Of a DNA stretch of 64,000 nt, positions 16,664 to 25,868 are shown piece by piece. Position numbers and translations under genes: made by a program. The notes beneath the pieces were generated by a model, which had not been told where the DNA came from, did not search any database, and was given only the letters and a program-made list of their open reading frames with translations. Position 1 is the stretch's first letter, and every line of letters starts with the position of its first letter. Source of the stretch: Archangium gephyra (GTDB lineage: Bacteria; Myxococcota; Myxococcia; Myxococcales; Myxococcaceae). The DNA is taken from NCBI RefSeq assembly GCF_001027285.1, contig NZ_CP011509.1:4720501-4784500 (forward strand). The letters run 5' to 3'.

Positions 16664-16756
16664 CTCCCTTTCCCTTTGGGAGAGAGGGGATGTCCCTACC
16701 CGTGGTGATTCCATCAGCCGCGCCATCGCCCGGCGCGTGGTGGAGGGGGCGCGCGC

Positions 16757-17416
16757 TCAGAAGTAGGTGACGGCCACTTCGGGCTCCGGCGCCACGTCCG
16801 GGACACCCTCGCGCTTGCGCTGGCAGGCCGCGCAGCACTCGGCCCACGGCACGAGCTGCAGGCGCTCGAGCAGGATGGTGGTGCCGCAGTCCTCGCACTG
16901 GCCGTACGTCGTGGGGTCCGCGGCCAGCTTCCGTAGTGCCCGCTGCACCCGTGGGAGGAGCACCGGATCCCTCTCCTCGCCGGACTCCGCCGCATCCCGG
17001 AGCTGCTGTTGCTGCTCCTCGTCGATCGTCGACATCACCCAGTCGGGTGGCTCCTGGCCGGACAGGACGAAGTGCAGCACGTGGAGCTGGTGCTCGGCCT
17101 CGCGGCGCTGGGCCTCGCGGCGCATGTTCACCAACGCCGGGGTCTCCATCAGGCGGGCCAGACGCTTCTGGACCTCTCGCCGCATCCCGGCGTCCCGGGT
17201 GATGACGTCGATGTAGGCCTCGGGGCTGACGCCCTGGGGCTGGCAGATCTGCTGGAGCACGCGCTCGAAGACGGGCTCGATGCCGACCGTGGCGGCGGTG
17301 GGGATCCATCCGGTGGACGAGGCCAGCGCATCAAGCGTGGAGAGGACCGTTCGGTGGATGTCCGGCCATGGGGGCGGGGGGCCTTCTTTGGAACCAATCG
17401 TCATGCCTGGGGACAT
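16757..17416 (-). CDS. DksA/TraR-type zinc-finger protein
   Basis: 219 residues. The C-terminus has the DksA/TraR four-cysteine zinc finger: YGQCEDCGTTI, then 17 residues later CCAACQRKRE. The middle is helical and rich in Glu, Gln and Arg (DEEQQQQLRDAAESGEERD), like the DksA coiled coil, but it lacks an obvious DxxDxA tip motif. The first 130 residues are unlike DksA. Family members bind RNA polymerase through the secondary channel; whether this one does is not evident. The start could also be the ATG at 17402-17404; neither has a good ribosome site. Confidence 0.65.
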   Translation of the reverse strand: MSPGMTIGSKEGPPPPWPDIHRTVLSTLDALASSTGWIPTAATVGIEPVFERVLQQICQPQGVSPEAYIDVITRDAGMRREVQKRLARLMETPALVNMRREAQRREAEHQLHVLHFVLSGQEPPDWVMSTIDEEQQQQLRDAAESGEERDPVLLPRVQRALRKLAADPTTYGQCEDCGTTILLERLQLVPWAECCAACQRKREGVPDVAPEPEVAVTYF

Positions 17417-17528
17417 CTAATCACACGGAGGCGGGGGGACACACTGGCCTACCCGTTCAGTGCGCTTGAAACCGGGTGCGGTCCGGGGCCAGATAAGGCC
17501 CCAGGTGTACTGCCAGGAGGACTCTGGG

Positions 17529-18164
17529 ATGTCCGGTGCTTCGCGGTGGTGGGAGAGCGCGCGGGAGTGGGTGGGGAAGCTGCCCTCGGGGCTGTCCGGC
17601 CAGGTGACGGTGGACGTGGCCCGGAAGCGGGTGCGCCTGCCGCACCCCCGGGTGGAGGCCCTCGCGCGCAAGGCGCTCAAGGACGTGAAGGCGCTCTCGG
17701 TGGGCGAGTGGGCGTACGGGCCCCGGGCCTATGACGTGCGGTTGGAGGTCTCCGGCTGGAAGCTGCGCGTGGAGGTGGCCCTGGAGCGGCTGGAGCTCGC
17801 CTCGGGCCGCTACCACCTGACGTTGCTGACGCCGGGCCGGGTGGACCTGGAGGAGTCCCGGGCGGCCTCGGCGCTGGTGCAGGGCGTGCTGCGCCTGGGT
17901 GGCGGCAAGGCCGCGCTGCGCACCGTGCTGGATCAGGTGATGCCCAAGGGGCTGAGCTGGGATGGACAGCGCTTCCAGGTGTCCGGGGCGCTGCCCAAGG
18001 AGGGCGCGGTGCCGGCGCGGCTCTTCGAGTCCACCTCGCTCGTGGTGAACGCCGAGCACGACGCCGAGGGCGTGTGGCTGTCGGCCGAGGCGTGGCCCGG
18101 GTTGATGGACCTGATGCAGGCCGCGCTCAGCGTGGACCTGCCGCGCAAGCCGCCGGGTGCCTGA
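17529..18164 (+). CDS. Conserved-type protein of unknown function
   Basis: 211 residues, no signal peptide or membrane span. Alternating strands (AYDVRLEVSGWKLRVEVALE, YHLTLLTPGRVDLEE) follow a basic N-terminal segment (RKRVRLPHPRVEALARKAL), suggesting an alpha/beta cytoplasmic protein that might bind nucleic acid or lipid. AGGAGGA seven bases upstream supports the ATG at 17529 rather than the longer frame. No family is recognised. It converges with the small Cys-rich lipoprotein gene. Confidence 0.65.
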   Translation: MSGASRWWESAREWVGKLPSGLSGQVTVDVARKRVRLPHPRVEALARKALKDVKALSVGEWAYGPRAYDVRLEVSGWKLRVEVALERLELASGRYHLTLLTPGRVDLEESRAASALVQGVLRLGGGKAALRTVLDQVMPKGLSWDGQRFQVSGALPKEGAVPARLFESTSLVVNAEHDAEGVWLSAEAWPGLMDLMQAALSVDLPRKPPGA

Positions 18165-18207
18165 GCAGCCCGGCGATTCAATGCGGCCATGCCGGACGGG
18201 GGCTCAG
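18161..18207. terminator. Hairpin enclosing two convergent stop codons
   Basis: CTGAGC (18161-18166) pairs with GCTCAG (18202-18207), and CCGGC with GCCGG inside. The stops of both convergent genes lie in the outer arms, as at 7842-7867 and 43378-43393. No T-run. Confidence 0.45.
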
Positions 18208-18482
18208 AGGCCCACGACGGTGATGCAGTCGTCCAGGCACTGCTTCATGGTCTCGGAGCAGGTCCGGCCCTTGACGCACTGGGAGCACTCCTGCGCCTGG
18301 GCCGCGAAGTCCTTGTCCTTCTTGACCTTCTGCTCGCACGACTCGGTGCACTTGGCCACGTCGAGGCCGGAGGACACGCACTCCTGCTTCTTGTCGCACG
18401 CGACACGGCACTCGCTCTTGCAACCGGCCAGGGTCATCGCGAGGCCCAGGGCCGCCACTGCCATCACAATCCGGTTCTTCAT
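18204..18482 (-). CDS. Small cysteine-rich lipoprotein
   Basis: 92 residues. The signal peptide ends at the lipobox MTLAGC. The mature part carries ten further cysteines arranged mostly as spaced pairs (CRVAC, CTESC, CSQC, CLDDC) in a charged helical context, suggesting a disulfide-stapled helical hairpin on the cell surface or periplasmic face. GGAGGAG just before the ATG at 18480-18482 confirms a real gene. Function unknown; it lies between an unknown cytoplasmic protein and a peptidase. Confidence 0.8.
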   Translation of the reverse strand: MKNRIVMAVAALGLAMTLAGCKSECRVACDKKQECVSSGLDVAKCTESCEQKVKKDKDFAAQAQECSQCVKGRTCSETMKQCLDDCITVVGL

Positions 18483-18549
18483 CGACTCCTCCGATGCGGC
18501 GCATCATGCACGGAGATGAGCGCCGTGCGAAGAAACTGTGGGCCCCGCC

Positions 18550-20325
18550 TCAGGGCGCCTTCGCCTTGCGCGCCGGGACGAACTCCTCCCGTACGGCCTT
18601 CGCCACCAGATCCGGCGGCAGCAGGCCCTGGCCGAGGATGAAGTTGTTGAAGGCCAGGCGGTCGAACTTCGGGCCGAGGGCGAGCTCGGTCTCGGCGCGC
18701 AGCTCCAGGAGCCGGGTGTAGCCGTAGAAGTAGCTGCCGGCCTGGCCCGGGGCGCGGAAGGTGTAGCGATCCACCTCCTGACGGGCCAGGGGGGCGGAGA
18801 GTCCCACCTCCTCGGTGAGGATGCGGCTGGCCTCCTCGCGGGAGAGCTGCCCCAGGTTGAGCATGGGATCGAGCATGGCCCGCGCCGCGCGCACCAGCCG
18901 GAATTGCAGCGCGATGAACTGGCCGTCGAGGGGCTCGTAGGGAACCATCTCGGCCTCGGCGTAGAGCGCCCAGCCCTCGACGTTGACGGAGTTGAAGGCG
19001 AACAGGCTCCGCGCGAGCGGCACGCCGCGCTCGATCATGGCGGCGAACTGCAACTCATGGCCGGGGCGGCCCTCGTGGGCGGAGAGCGACCAGGCCGCGG
19101 CGCCGAAGGTGAAGTCGTCGTAGGCCTCGCCCTTTCCACCGCCACCCTTCGGGCCGCCCAGGGGGAGCACGAACTGGCCGCGCTCGCCGGTGTTGCCCAC
19201 CAACTGCGGCGTTCTCAGGTGCGGCGCGGGTTGCACGGCGCTCTCCGCCTCCGAGGCTAGGCGCATCACCATCGGGCGCTTCGGGAGGTCCACCACGCGG
19301 TGCTTCGAAATCAGCCGCTCCATCTCGCCGATGACCTTCCGGTAGTGTCCCTCGATGCGCTCGCGGCCGAGTTGCTCCTTCTTCAGCGCGCGCAGCACGT
19401 CGAGGTGGCCGGTGGCCTGGAAGCCCCTGGCCTTCGCCACCAGGGGCGCCAGCATCTGCAGCTGCGCGCGGAGCTCCAGGAACTCGAACTGTGCGCGGCG
19501 CATCAACTGCTCCGGCGGAATGTCGATGCCGAACTGCTTGAGCTCGAAGGCATAGAGCTCCGGAGGGAGGCGGAAGTCCTCACGCGCCCGGGGCAGCACC
19601 ACCTCGCGCTGCCAGGTGCCGTAGTCCGAGATCTGCTTCTCGAGCGCGGCCAGGGCGGGCTCGGCCCCGGAGAGCTTGTATTCCGTGAACAGGTCCCGGA
19701 TGCCCTTCACATAGGTGGGCGCGTTGGAGAGCGCCTGCTCCACCTCGCGCTTCACCGGACCCAGCAGTCGAGGCTGGGACAGCCCCTCCTCGAAGCGGTC
19801 CCTGGCGAGCCCGGTCAGCGGCGTGCTGCCCGGCAGGAGGCCCGCGTAGCGCTGCAGGCGGACGAGTGCCCTGGCGCGGCGTTCCGGGGCGATGTCCTCT
19901 TCCAGCAGATCCTGCAGGCCCCGGAACATCACCTTCGGCGCATCGATCCACTGGAGGAGGTAGCGCTCGTTGAGCGTGGACCCCTCGATGGAGTCCTTCG
20001 CGGACTGGATGAGCACCTGCAGATCCTGGCGGACGTTGGGGTCCTTCTCCCCGGCGAGACGCTTCTCCAGCTCGGCCTGGGCCTGGGCCATCGCGGCGCG
20101 GGTGCGCTCGCCCACGCGCGGGCCGAGGTCGAGCACCTGCTCGTCCGAGGTGGTGACGCCGAGGGACGAGGCCTCCTCCGGGTTGAACCGCGCCAGGGTG
20201 TCCAGCAGCACCTGTGCATGGGCATTGCTGCGCTCCACCCAGCCCGTATCCCCGGTCTTCTGTTGGGCCAGTGCAGCGGAGGCGGTGATGAACAACGCCA
20301 GGCCGGCAATCCATCGTGAGTGCAT
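18550..20325 (-). CDS. DUF885-family secreted peptidase
   Basis: 591 residues with a Sec signal peptide (cleavage near ASAALA). The DUF885 pattern is clear: an N-terminal helical region with SSLGVTT, then AAWSLSAHEGRPGHELQF, whose HE-x4-H is the probable zinc site, then NVEGWALYAEAEMV supplying the third acidic ligand, and DRYTFRAPGQAGSYFYG near the C-terminus. The family resembles gluzincin carboxypeptidases. A GAGAGGA ribosome site supports the ATG at 20323-20325. It diverges from the M14 carboxypeptidase gene across 70 bp, so the two may be co-regulated peptide scavengers. Confidence 0.88.
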   Translation of the reverse strand: MHSRWIAGLALFITASAALAQQKTGDTGWVERSNAHAQVLLDTLARFNPEEASSLGVTTSDEQVLDLGPRVGERTRAAMAQAQAELEKRLAGEKDPNVRQDLQVLIQSAKDSIEGSTLNERYLLQWIDAPKVMFRGLQDLLEEDIAPERRARALVRLQRYAGLLPGSTPLTGLARDRFEEGLSQPRLLGPVKREVEQALSNAPTYVKGIRDLFTEYKLSGAEPALAALEKQISDYGTWQREVVLPRAREDFRLPPELYAFELKQFGIDIPPEQLMRRAQFEFLELRAQLQMLAPLVAKARGFQATGHLDVLRALKKEQLGRERIEGHYRKVIGEMERLISKHRVVDLPKRPMVMRLASEAESAVQPAPHLRTPQLVGNTGERGQFVLPLGGPKGGGGKGEAYDDFTFGAAAWSLSAHEGRPGHELQFAAMIERGVPLARSLFAFNSVNVEGWALYAEAEMVPYEPLDGQFIALQFRLVRAARAMLDPMLNLGQLSREEASRILTEEVGLSAPLARQEVDRYTFRAPGQAGSYFYGYTRLLELRAETELALGPKFDRLAFNNFILGQGLLPPDLVAKAVREEFVPARKAKAP

Positions 20326-20395
20326 GGTCCTCTCTCCCGTGCCGCCTCGTACCATCAAAGGGCGGCGGCTGGGCTACAGTCCGCCGGCACACGCC

Positions 20396-21739
20396 ATGAT
20401 GACCGCCCTGATTCTCTCCGCCTTGCTCGCGAGTACGCCTGCATCCCCCCGCCTGTCCAGGAACGACGTCCCGGGACCCCAGGCGCTCACGAAGCTGTGG
20501 GAGCAGGTCCACGCGAAGGAGCTCCCCCTGCCGCCGCTGGTGCGGCACTCCCACGTGGAGAAGCAGCTGAAGCGCCTGCGGGAGACGGCCCCCGAGCTCT
20601 TCCAACTCGAAGTGGTGGGGCAGTCGGTGGAGGGGCGCGCCCTCTACCATGTCTCGCTGGGCACCGGGCCCCGGCACGTCCTGCTCTGGTCCCAGATGCA
20701 CGGCGACGAGCCGACCGCCACCACGGCCCTGCTCGACTTCCTCGAGTACCTCCGCACGCACCGCGAGGAGCCCTGGGTCGCGCGAATCCTCTCCGAGCTC
20801 ACCCTCCACGCCGTGCCGATGATCAACCCCGACGGCGCCGAGCGCTACCAGCGCCGCAACGCCCAGGGCATCGACATCAATCGGGATGCGCTCGCCCTGC
20901 AGACGCCCGAGGCGCGGACCCTCAAGGCACTCCGGGACAGGCTCAAGCCCTTCATCGGCTTCAACCTGCACAACCAGAGCTGGCGCCACGCGGTGGGCAA
21001 TACGGGCCGCCCGGCCTCCATCTCGCTGCTCGCGGCGGCCTTCGATGAGGCCCGGAGCGACAACCCGGGCCGGGTGCTGGCCAAGAAGGTGTGCGCGGTG
21101 ATTCGCGATGCGCTGGAGCCGCTCGCGCCCGGTCAGGTGGGCCGCTACGACGACTCCTTCGAGGTGCGCGCCTTCGGCGACAACATGACGCGCTGGGGCA
21201 CGCCCTCCGTCCTCATCGAGACAGGGCCCTGGCCCTCGCGCACTCCGGATGCGCCCCTGATCCAGCTCAACTTCGTCGCGCTCGCCACGGCGCTGGATGC
21301 GCTCGCGAGCGGGAAGGCCGAGAAGGCGGAGGTGGCGCGCTACGAGTCCATCCCGGAGAACGACAGCACGGGCCTCGTCTATCTCATGCTCAAGGGCGTG
21401 GGCCTGTTCGGCGCGGATGGCAAGCCCTTCACCGCGGACGTGGGCATCTCCGTCACCCGCACGGTGCGAGACAATGGCCAGGGGCCCGCGCTCGCCCTCG
21501 TGGGCAAGGTGGACGAGCTGGGCGACCTGCGCGTCCTGGGGGCCCTGGAGACCGTGGACGGAAGCGGGCTGTTCGCCGTGCCGCTGTCCGCCACGGCGAA
21601 GGAGGGCGACACCCTCCAGCTGTCCCAGCCGAAACAACACACCGTCCAGACCGGCCAGCCCGCGGAGCTGATGTTGCTCAAGCCCCTGGAGAAGGCGTCC
21701 ACCTATCGCATCGAGCGCATCATCCGCTTCGAGCGCTGA
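20396..21739 (+). CDS. M14-family zinc carboxypeptidase, secreted
   Basis: 447 residues with a short signal peptide (MMTALILSALLASTPA). M14 zinc-site motifs are complete: SQMHGDEPTATTALL (HxxE), INPDGAERYQRRNAQGIDIN with the RN...DINRD substrate-binding segment, and the third ligand in FIGFNLHNQS. IETGPWPS near residue 280 supplies the probable catalytic acid region. The last 120 residues form a beta-rich extra domain. Two adjacent ATG codons (20396, 20399) are possible starts. Diverges from the DUF885 peptidase. Confidence 0.88.
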   Translation: MMTALILSALLASTPASPRLSRNDVPGPQALTKLWEQVHAKELPLPPLVRHSHVEKQLKRLRETAPELFQLEVVGQSVEGRALYHVSLGTGPRHVLLWSQMHGDEPTATTALLDFLEYLRTHREEPWVARILSELTLHAVPMINPDGAERYQRRNAQGIDINRDALALQTPEARTLKALRDRLKPFIGFNLHNQSWRHAVGNTGRPASISLLAAAFDEARSDNPGRVLAKKVCAVIRDALEPLAPGQVGRYDDSFEVRAFGDNMTRWGTPSVLIETGPWPSRTPDAPLIQLNFVALATALDALASGKAEKAEVARYESIPENDSTGLVYLMLKGVGLFGADGKPFTADVGISVTRTVRDNGQGPALALVGKVDELGDLRVLGALETVDGSGLFAVPLSATAKEGDTLQLSQPKQHTVQTGQPAELMLLKPLEKASTYRIERIIRFER

Positions 21740-21752
21740 GGCGGGTGGGGCA

Positions 21753-21779
21753 CGGCGTGCGCTCGATTCGCGCACGCCG
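21753..21779. terminator. Hairpin between convergent genes
   Basis: CGGCGTGCGC (21753-21762) and GCGCACGCCG (21770-21779) are perfect 10-bp arms around TCGATTC. It lies 14 bp after the M14 gene and 23 bp from the end of the opposite lipoprotein gene, so it can serve both. No T-tract. Confidence 0.65.
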
Positions 21780-21801
21780 CCGGGGTGCTACGCGAGCGGC
21801 C

Positions 21802-23106
21802 CTACGGGTGCGTCTCGATGTAGATGTGCGAGCTGCACGTGTGATCCCCGAGGACCACGTCGTTGAAGTCGATCGGGTTGCCGCCCGAGTCCTTGGGATA
21901 GCCCGGCGCGGAAGCGGGCGGGCCCGAGTTGTACTGGATGGCGTTACCCGTGACCGTGTACGGCCCCGGGGTCGCGCTCAGGGTCAGGTTGCCGGCGCAA
22001 TAAGCGGGGGCACCCGTCGGGAACGTCACCGCCAGTTGCAGGGGGGCGTTGAAGGGGAGGTTGTACTGCGCGATGAACGTCGCGCTGGAGCGCACGGTCC
22101 CGGGGCTCGTCCACAACGTCCCGCCCGAGGAGGTCTGCGAGAGCTCCAGGGTGAGCCCGGGCTCGGGGCTCGTGCCCAGCGGGTTGTAGCAATTCAGGGG
22201 GATGCCGACGAACTCGATGATGGAGCAGGACGGGGTGACCTTCTCGATGTCGGTGTTCCAGGTGCCCAGACCATCCGCGGGGTCGATGATGCCGCCCTGG
22301 CGCACGCCGGTGATCCGGAACGTCGTGGCCGTGGTGGAGAACTGGGGGCTCGCGCTCTGCTCGAGCCACAGGCCCGTGGACGGGCTGAACCGCCACATCA
22401 CGGTCCGGCAGGTCGCGTTGAGCACGCAGGCCGGCATGGTGCCGCCGAGGACGGCGGGCACGGGCAGGCGCACGTTCATCGTCGCCCCGGGGGCCAGCGC
22501 GAGCGTGTTGCCCTGGCCGTCCACGGCCGACAGCGTCACCGCGCCCACGGTCTCGAGCGCCACCGTCTGGCCGAGCGCGTTGCGCGCGGTGAAGTCACCG
22601 GGCATCGTGGTGGGGCCGTGCGGCACGATGGAGAACAGCACGCCGCCCGAGGGCAGGCTGCCCGCCGCGGTGCGCAGGGTGTTGGCGAGCAGCTCCACGC
22701 GGATGCCGGAGGCGGGATCCTGGATGACCGTGTTGACCGTGGGGCTGACCTGCTGCGTGTAGGCCCTGCCGAGCACATGCACCTGATTGAGCTCGCCCGA
22801 CGTCTGGAACTTGTTCACCGGACCGTAGCCGTCCTTGCGGACGTCGAGCCGGTAGCCCGCCGTCGATTCCGTCACCGAGACGGAGTACGCCCCCGTGCTG
22901 CTGGTGAGGCGGGTGACGCCATTCACCGTGACGCGGGCACTGGCGACGGGCCGGTTGTTGGCATCCAGGACGGTGCCGGAGAAGACCGCGGACAGCGCGG
23001 CGGAGCTGGCCTGGAGCTCCTCGGCGGGAAGGGGAGCGGGTCCGCTCTCGCCACAGGCGAAGCCGAACAGGACCGGGAGCAGCAGAAGTGCGGAGCGTCT
23101 CATCAT
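21802..23106 (-). CDS. Lipoprotein with carboxypeptidase-regulatory-like domain
   Basis: 434 residues. Signal peptide with lipobox LFGFAC. Residues about 40-105 form a carboxypeptidase regulatory-like beta sandwich (FSGTVLDANNRPVASARVTV, then STGAYSVSV). The rest is beta-rich with repeated hydrophobic strands and a few Cys pairs (ACVLNATC; CSIIEFVGIPLNCYN), no catalytic motif. GGAGAA lies four bases before the first of two tandem ATGs. Likely a surface lipoprotein for adhesion or matrix contact; function unproven. Confidence 0.75.
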   Translation of the reverse strand: MMRRSALLLLPVLFGFACGESGPAPLPAEELQASSAALSAVFSGTVLDANNRPVASARVTVNGVTRLTSSTGAYSVSVTESTAGYRLDVRKDGYGPVNKFQTSGELNQVHVLGRAYTQQVSPTVNTVIQDPASGIRVELLANTLRTAAGSLPSGGVLFSIVPHGPTTMPGDFTARNALGQTVALETVGAVTLSAVDGQGNTLALAPGATMNVRLPVPAVLGGTMPACVLNATCRTVMWRFSPSTGLWLEQSASPQFSTTATTFRITGVRQGGIIDPADGLGTWNTDIEKVTPSCSIIEFVGIPLNCYNPLGTSPEPGLTLELSQTSSGGTLWTSPGTVRSSATFIAQYNLPFNAPLQLAVTFPTGAPAYCAGNLTLSATPGPYTVTGNAIQYNSGPPASAPGYPKDSGGNPIDFNDVVLGDHTCSSHIYIETHP

Positions 23107-23310
23107 GGGGTTCTCCGGGGGTGGATGAGACGCGGCGGTTGCACGGTGCGTACCAGTCCGGGCGAAGCCGTCCTCGCCGCCTTCTCGGAGAGTGTGGCCG
23201 CACCGCATCTCTCCGTCCCTGTCGACGGTGGAGCAACAGGGAGGGCACGCGGGTGTGGCCTGCGGAGTTATGGAGCACGCCGCCGAGGGGCGATATAGGA
23301 GGCGCCACGT

Positions 23311-24234
23311 ATGGACTGGACGCCCTTCATCGTCGTCGGGTTCTTCTTCCCCTTGTTCGGCGGTCATTTCTTCTGGCAGCGGTGGATGAAGGAGGTCCGT
23401 CGCCGGAAGCTGGACGTGATGGCGGCTGCGCTCCGCCTCGAGATCTCGGAGCGGGACGTCTCCGAGACGCAGGCGCGCTACACGGGGCGTTCGCGCGGGA
23501 ACCTGGTGAAGCTCCTGGTGGGGCCGCTGGGGGGCGTGGACATCCGGATCACCCTGGATGTACCGCTGCCGTCCGGGCTCGTGCTGCGCCGCCCGGGCCG
23601 CCTGGGCCGGGACATCCAGGTGGGGGTGGCCGAGCTCGACAAGGTGCTCCAGGTCCAGGGGGCCCACCCGGCGGGCATCATCCGCTTCCTGCGGGAGCCG
23701 GCGCTCCGGGCACCTCTGCGGGAGCTCTTCACGGCGCATCCCGGGGCGAGAATCGCGGGGGGAGAGCTGTACCTCCCGGCGGGCGCCCTGTGGGCGGACG
23801 AGCATCTCGCCCAGGCGGCGGAGCAGGCCTCGAAGGCCGCCCAGGCGCTCGCCGGAACCGCGCGGGCCCTGGTGTCCGGCTCGGAGCCGGCACCGGGTTG
23901 GACGGAAGCCTCGGAGGCGCTCGCGTCCACCGACTGGGTTCGGGAGACCTTCGCCCGGCGGGCGCGCATCTATCTGGTGCTCGCCGTGTCGAGCTTCCTG
24001 GCGTTGGTTCCCGCCTTCGCCGTGACGATGGTCGTTTCCTGGGACAAGACCCTCAAGTACCAGTGGTGCTGCGCGTGGGTGGCCGTGACGCTGTTCTCCT
24101 GGTGGTTCACTGCTCGCGTCACGGTGTGCCCGGCCTGCTCCGGGACACCGCGGCGTCTCGTGGAGGATGATGACAGCGACGTGTCGTTGAGCAGCCCGAT
24201 GGTCTGCCGGGACTGTGGCGTCCAGCTCCAGTGA
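23311..24234 (+). CDS. Membrane protein with C-terminal zinc-ribbon-like cysteines
   Basis: 307 residues. One N-terminal span (IVVGFFFPLFGGHFFWQ), a soluble domain of about 190 residues with beta-alpha pattern (GVDIRITLDVPLPSGLVLRR, an LTDVPLP-like arrangement) and two spans near 225-270. The cytoplasmic tail has CPACSG and, about 25 residues later, CRDCG, a likely zinc ribbon. GGAGG upstream supports the ATG. No family recognised; it diverges from the preceding lipoprotein gene. Confidence 0.7.
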   Translation: MDWTPFIVVGFFFPLFGGHFFWQRWMKEVRRRKLDVMAAALRLEISERDVSETQARYTGRSRGNLVKLLVGPLGGVDIRITLDVPLPSGLVLRRPGRLGRDIQVGVAELDKVLQVQGAHPAGIIRFLREPALRAPLRELFTAHPGARIAGGELYLPAGALWADEHLAQAAEQASKAAQALAGTARALVSGSEPAPGWTEASEALASTDWVRETFARRARIYLVLAVSSFLALVPAFAVTMVVSWDKTLKYQWCCAWVAVTLFSWWFTARVTVCPACSGTPRRLVEDDDSDVSLSSPMVCRDCGVQLQ

Positions 24235-24260
24235 GCGTGGCGGCCCTCTGCCTCGGGCTA

Positions 24261-24290
24261 CCGGGACCCCGGAGGGCCCCGGTGTCCCGG
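24261..24290. terminator. Hairpin between convergent genes
   Basis: CCGGGAC (24261-24267) and GTCCCGG (24284-24290) are perfect 7-bp arms around a GC-rich loop, placed between the ends of the membrane protein gene and the DUF1501 gene. No T-tract. Confidence 0.5.
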
Positions 24291-24300
24291 ATGGCGCGGC

Positions 24301-25857
24301 TCAGGTGCGCACGAAGGCGCTCGCGTCGGGGAGCCCGCTGCCCGAGGTGTCGACACCCATGGCGGTCAGGACGCCCGAGAAGATGTCCGGCTCGTTCGTC
24401 GTCAGCTTGCCGGGCTCGGGCGCTCCGGTGCGCGGGTCGAAGCCGTAGGTCAGCCCCGTGAGCGGGTCCATGCCTCCCAGCACCGTGTTGCCCTTGAGCA
24501 TCGGGGACATCATCAGGAAGCCGTTGTTGAGGTCATGCCCGGAGCTGAACTCCACGGCGTCGTTGGGCCGATTGCGCGTGCGGCCGAACTCGGTCGCCAC
24601 GTAGATCAACGTGCGGTCCCACATGCTCTCGCCGCTCGTCTCATCGAAGGGCTCGGCCTTGAGCAGATCGACGAGCTTGTCCACCACGCCCAGCACCCGC
24701 GACCACATGAAGGCCTGGCCGGAGCGGTGCTCGGTGTGGCTGAAGTCGAAGGCCAGGGGCGGGCTGGCGATGAATTGCTCGCGCGTGCTGCCCACCGCCA
24801 CGTTGAAGGACGGGCCGAGCGTCACCGTCACCGACACCCGGTACTTGAGCAGCAGGAAGGCCAGGGCCGCCTGGCTCTGCACGGGGTCCGTCAGGTAGTC
24901 CGGGAAGAGCGCGCGCAGCCGATCCCCATCGGGAGAGCTGGACAGGCCGTACTCGGAGAGCGGCAGCGTGGGCGGCTGGTTGGGCAGCACGTTGAGGCGG
25001 TTGATGAGCTCCCTCGCCTCCAGCGACGGCTGCCCCACGATGCGCTGCTCGTTCCAGCGCTGGAGCGCCGGCGCGTTCTCGAAGGTCTTCCCGAAGACGG
25101 ACCGGGAGTCGAGCGTGTTGCGCGTGCGCCGGGCCAGCTCCACCACGTCGCGCGGGGGCGCGTCCTTGATGCCCTTGCTGCCATCGAGGCCCAGTGGCCA
25201 GAGCGAGGCATTGCTGACCACCTCACCGTAGCAGTACGAGGGCAGCGAGTGGTCGGTGCCGCGCTCGGAGTAGCCGCCCATGGCCATGTTGACGTTGGGA
25301 ATGGGGAAGCCCGCGCCGTACTGGAGGGCCACGCACTCCTGCAACGTGCGGCCGCGCCAGGCGGCGTTGCCGGTGAGGCTGCGCTTCTGCGCGATGACGT
25401 GGTTCACCGAGGTGCCCACCGAGGTGGCCACCAGCATGGAGTCCTTGTGCTTGCGCACGAAGGGGAGCTGATCCGTGTTCACCGCCTGGGGGATGTTGCC
25501 CAGCCGGGGGCTGCTCACCTTCACGGCGCGGAACGGGGAGCCGTCCACGCCCTGCACCTGCTCATCGGCGAAGGTGTTGAGCTTCGAGGCGTTGGCACCG
25601 GCCTCCGAGGCGCGCACGGCCAGGAAGCTGTCGACGATGGAGGCGCCACCGGCGGCGCCGATCACGATGAGGAAGCGGGGCTTGCCATCGAGACGGTCAC
25701 GGCGCACGCCGCCGAGCCGCTCGAGGGCCTCGGGTGTCGTGAGCGCATCACGGCAGCCCGACAACAGGGGTCCCAGGGTCGCGGAGCCCGCCGCGCACAG
25801 CGACAGCGCCTTCAACATCTCCCGGCGAGAGAGCCGGCCATTGTTGCGGAGTGACAT
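24301..25857 (-). CDS. Tat-exported DUF1501-like protein
   Basis: 518 residues. The N-terminus has a twin-arginine export signal (LSRREMLKALSLCAAGS) ending near the Cys of LLSGC. The mature protein has features of DUF1501 proteins, sulfatase-like alkaline-phosphatase-fold proteins: IVIGAAGGASIVDSF, a central GGYSERGTDHS, then IYVATEFGRTRNRPN followed by HDLNNGF. Catalytic activity is unproven in the family. It is the last gene of a three-gene operon with a c-heme protein and a lipoprotein, an arrangement repeated in myxobacteria and planctomycetes and thought to act on surface polymers. Confidence 0.72.
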   Translation of the reverse strand: MSLRNNGRLSRREMLKALSLCAAGSATLGPLLSGCRDALTTPEALERLGGVRRDRLDGKPRFLIVIGAAGGASIVDSFLAVRASEAGANASKLNTFADEQVQGVDGSPFRAVKVSSPRLGNIPQAVNTDQLPFVRKHKDSMLVATSVGTSVNHVIAQKRSLTGNAAWRGRTLQECVALQYGAGFPIPNVNMAMGGYSERGTDHSLPSYCYGEVVSNASLWPLGLDGSKGIKDAPPRDVVELARRTRNTLDSRSVFGKTFENAPALQRWNEQRIVGQPSLEARELINRLNVLPNQPPTLPLSEYGLSSSPDGDRLRALFPDYLTDPVQSQAALAFLLLKYRVSVTVTLGPSFNVAVGSTREQFIASPPLAFDFSHTEHRSGQAFMWSRVLGVVDKLVDLLKAEPFDETSGESMWDRTLIYVATEFGRTRNRPNDAVEFSSGHDLNNGFLMMSPMLKGNTVLGGMDPLTGLTYGFDPRTGAPEPGKLTTNEPDIFSGVLTAMGVDTSGSGLPDASAFVRT

Positions 25858-25868
25858 GGCGTTTCCCT

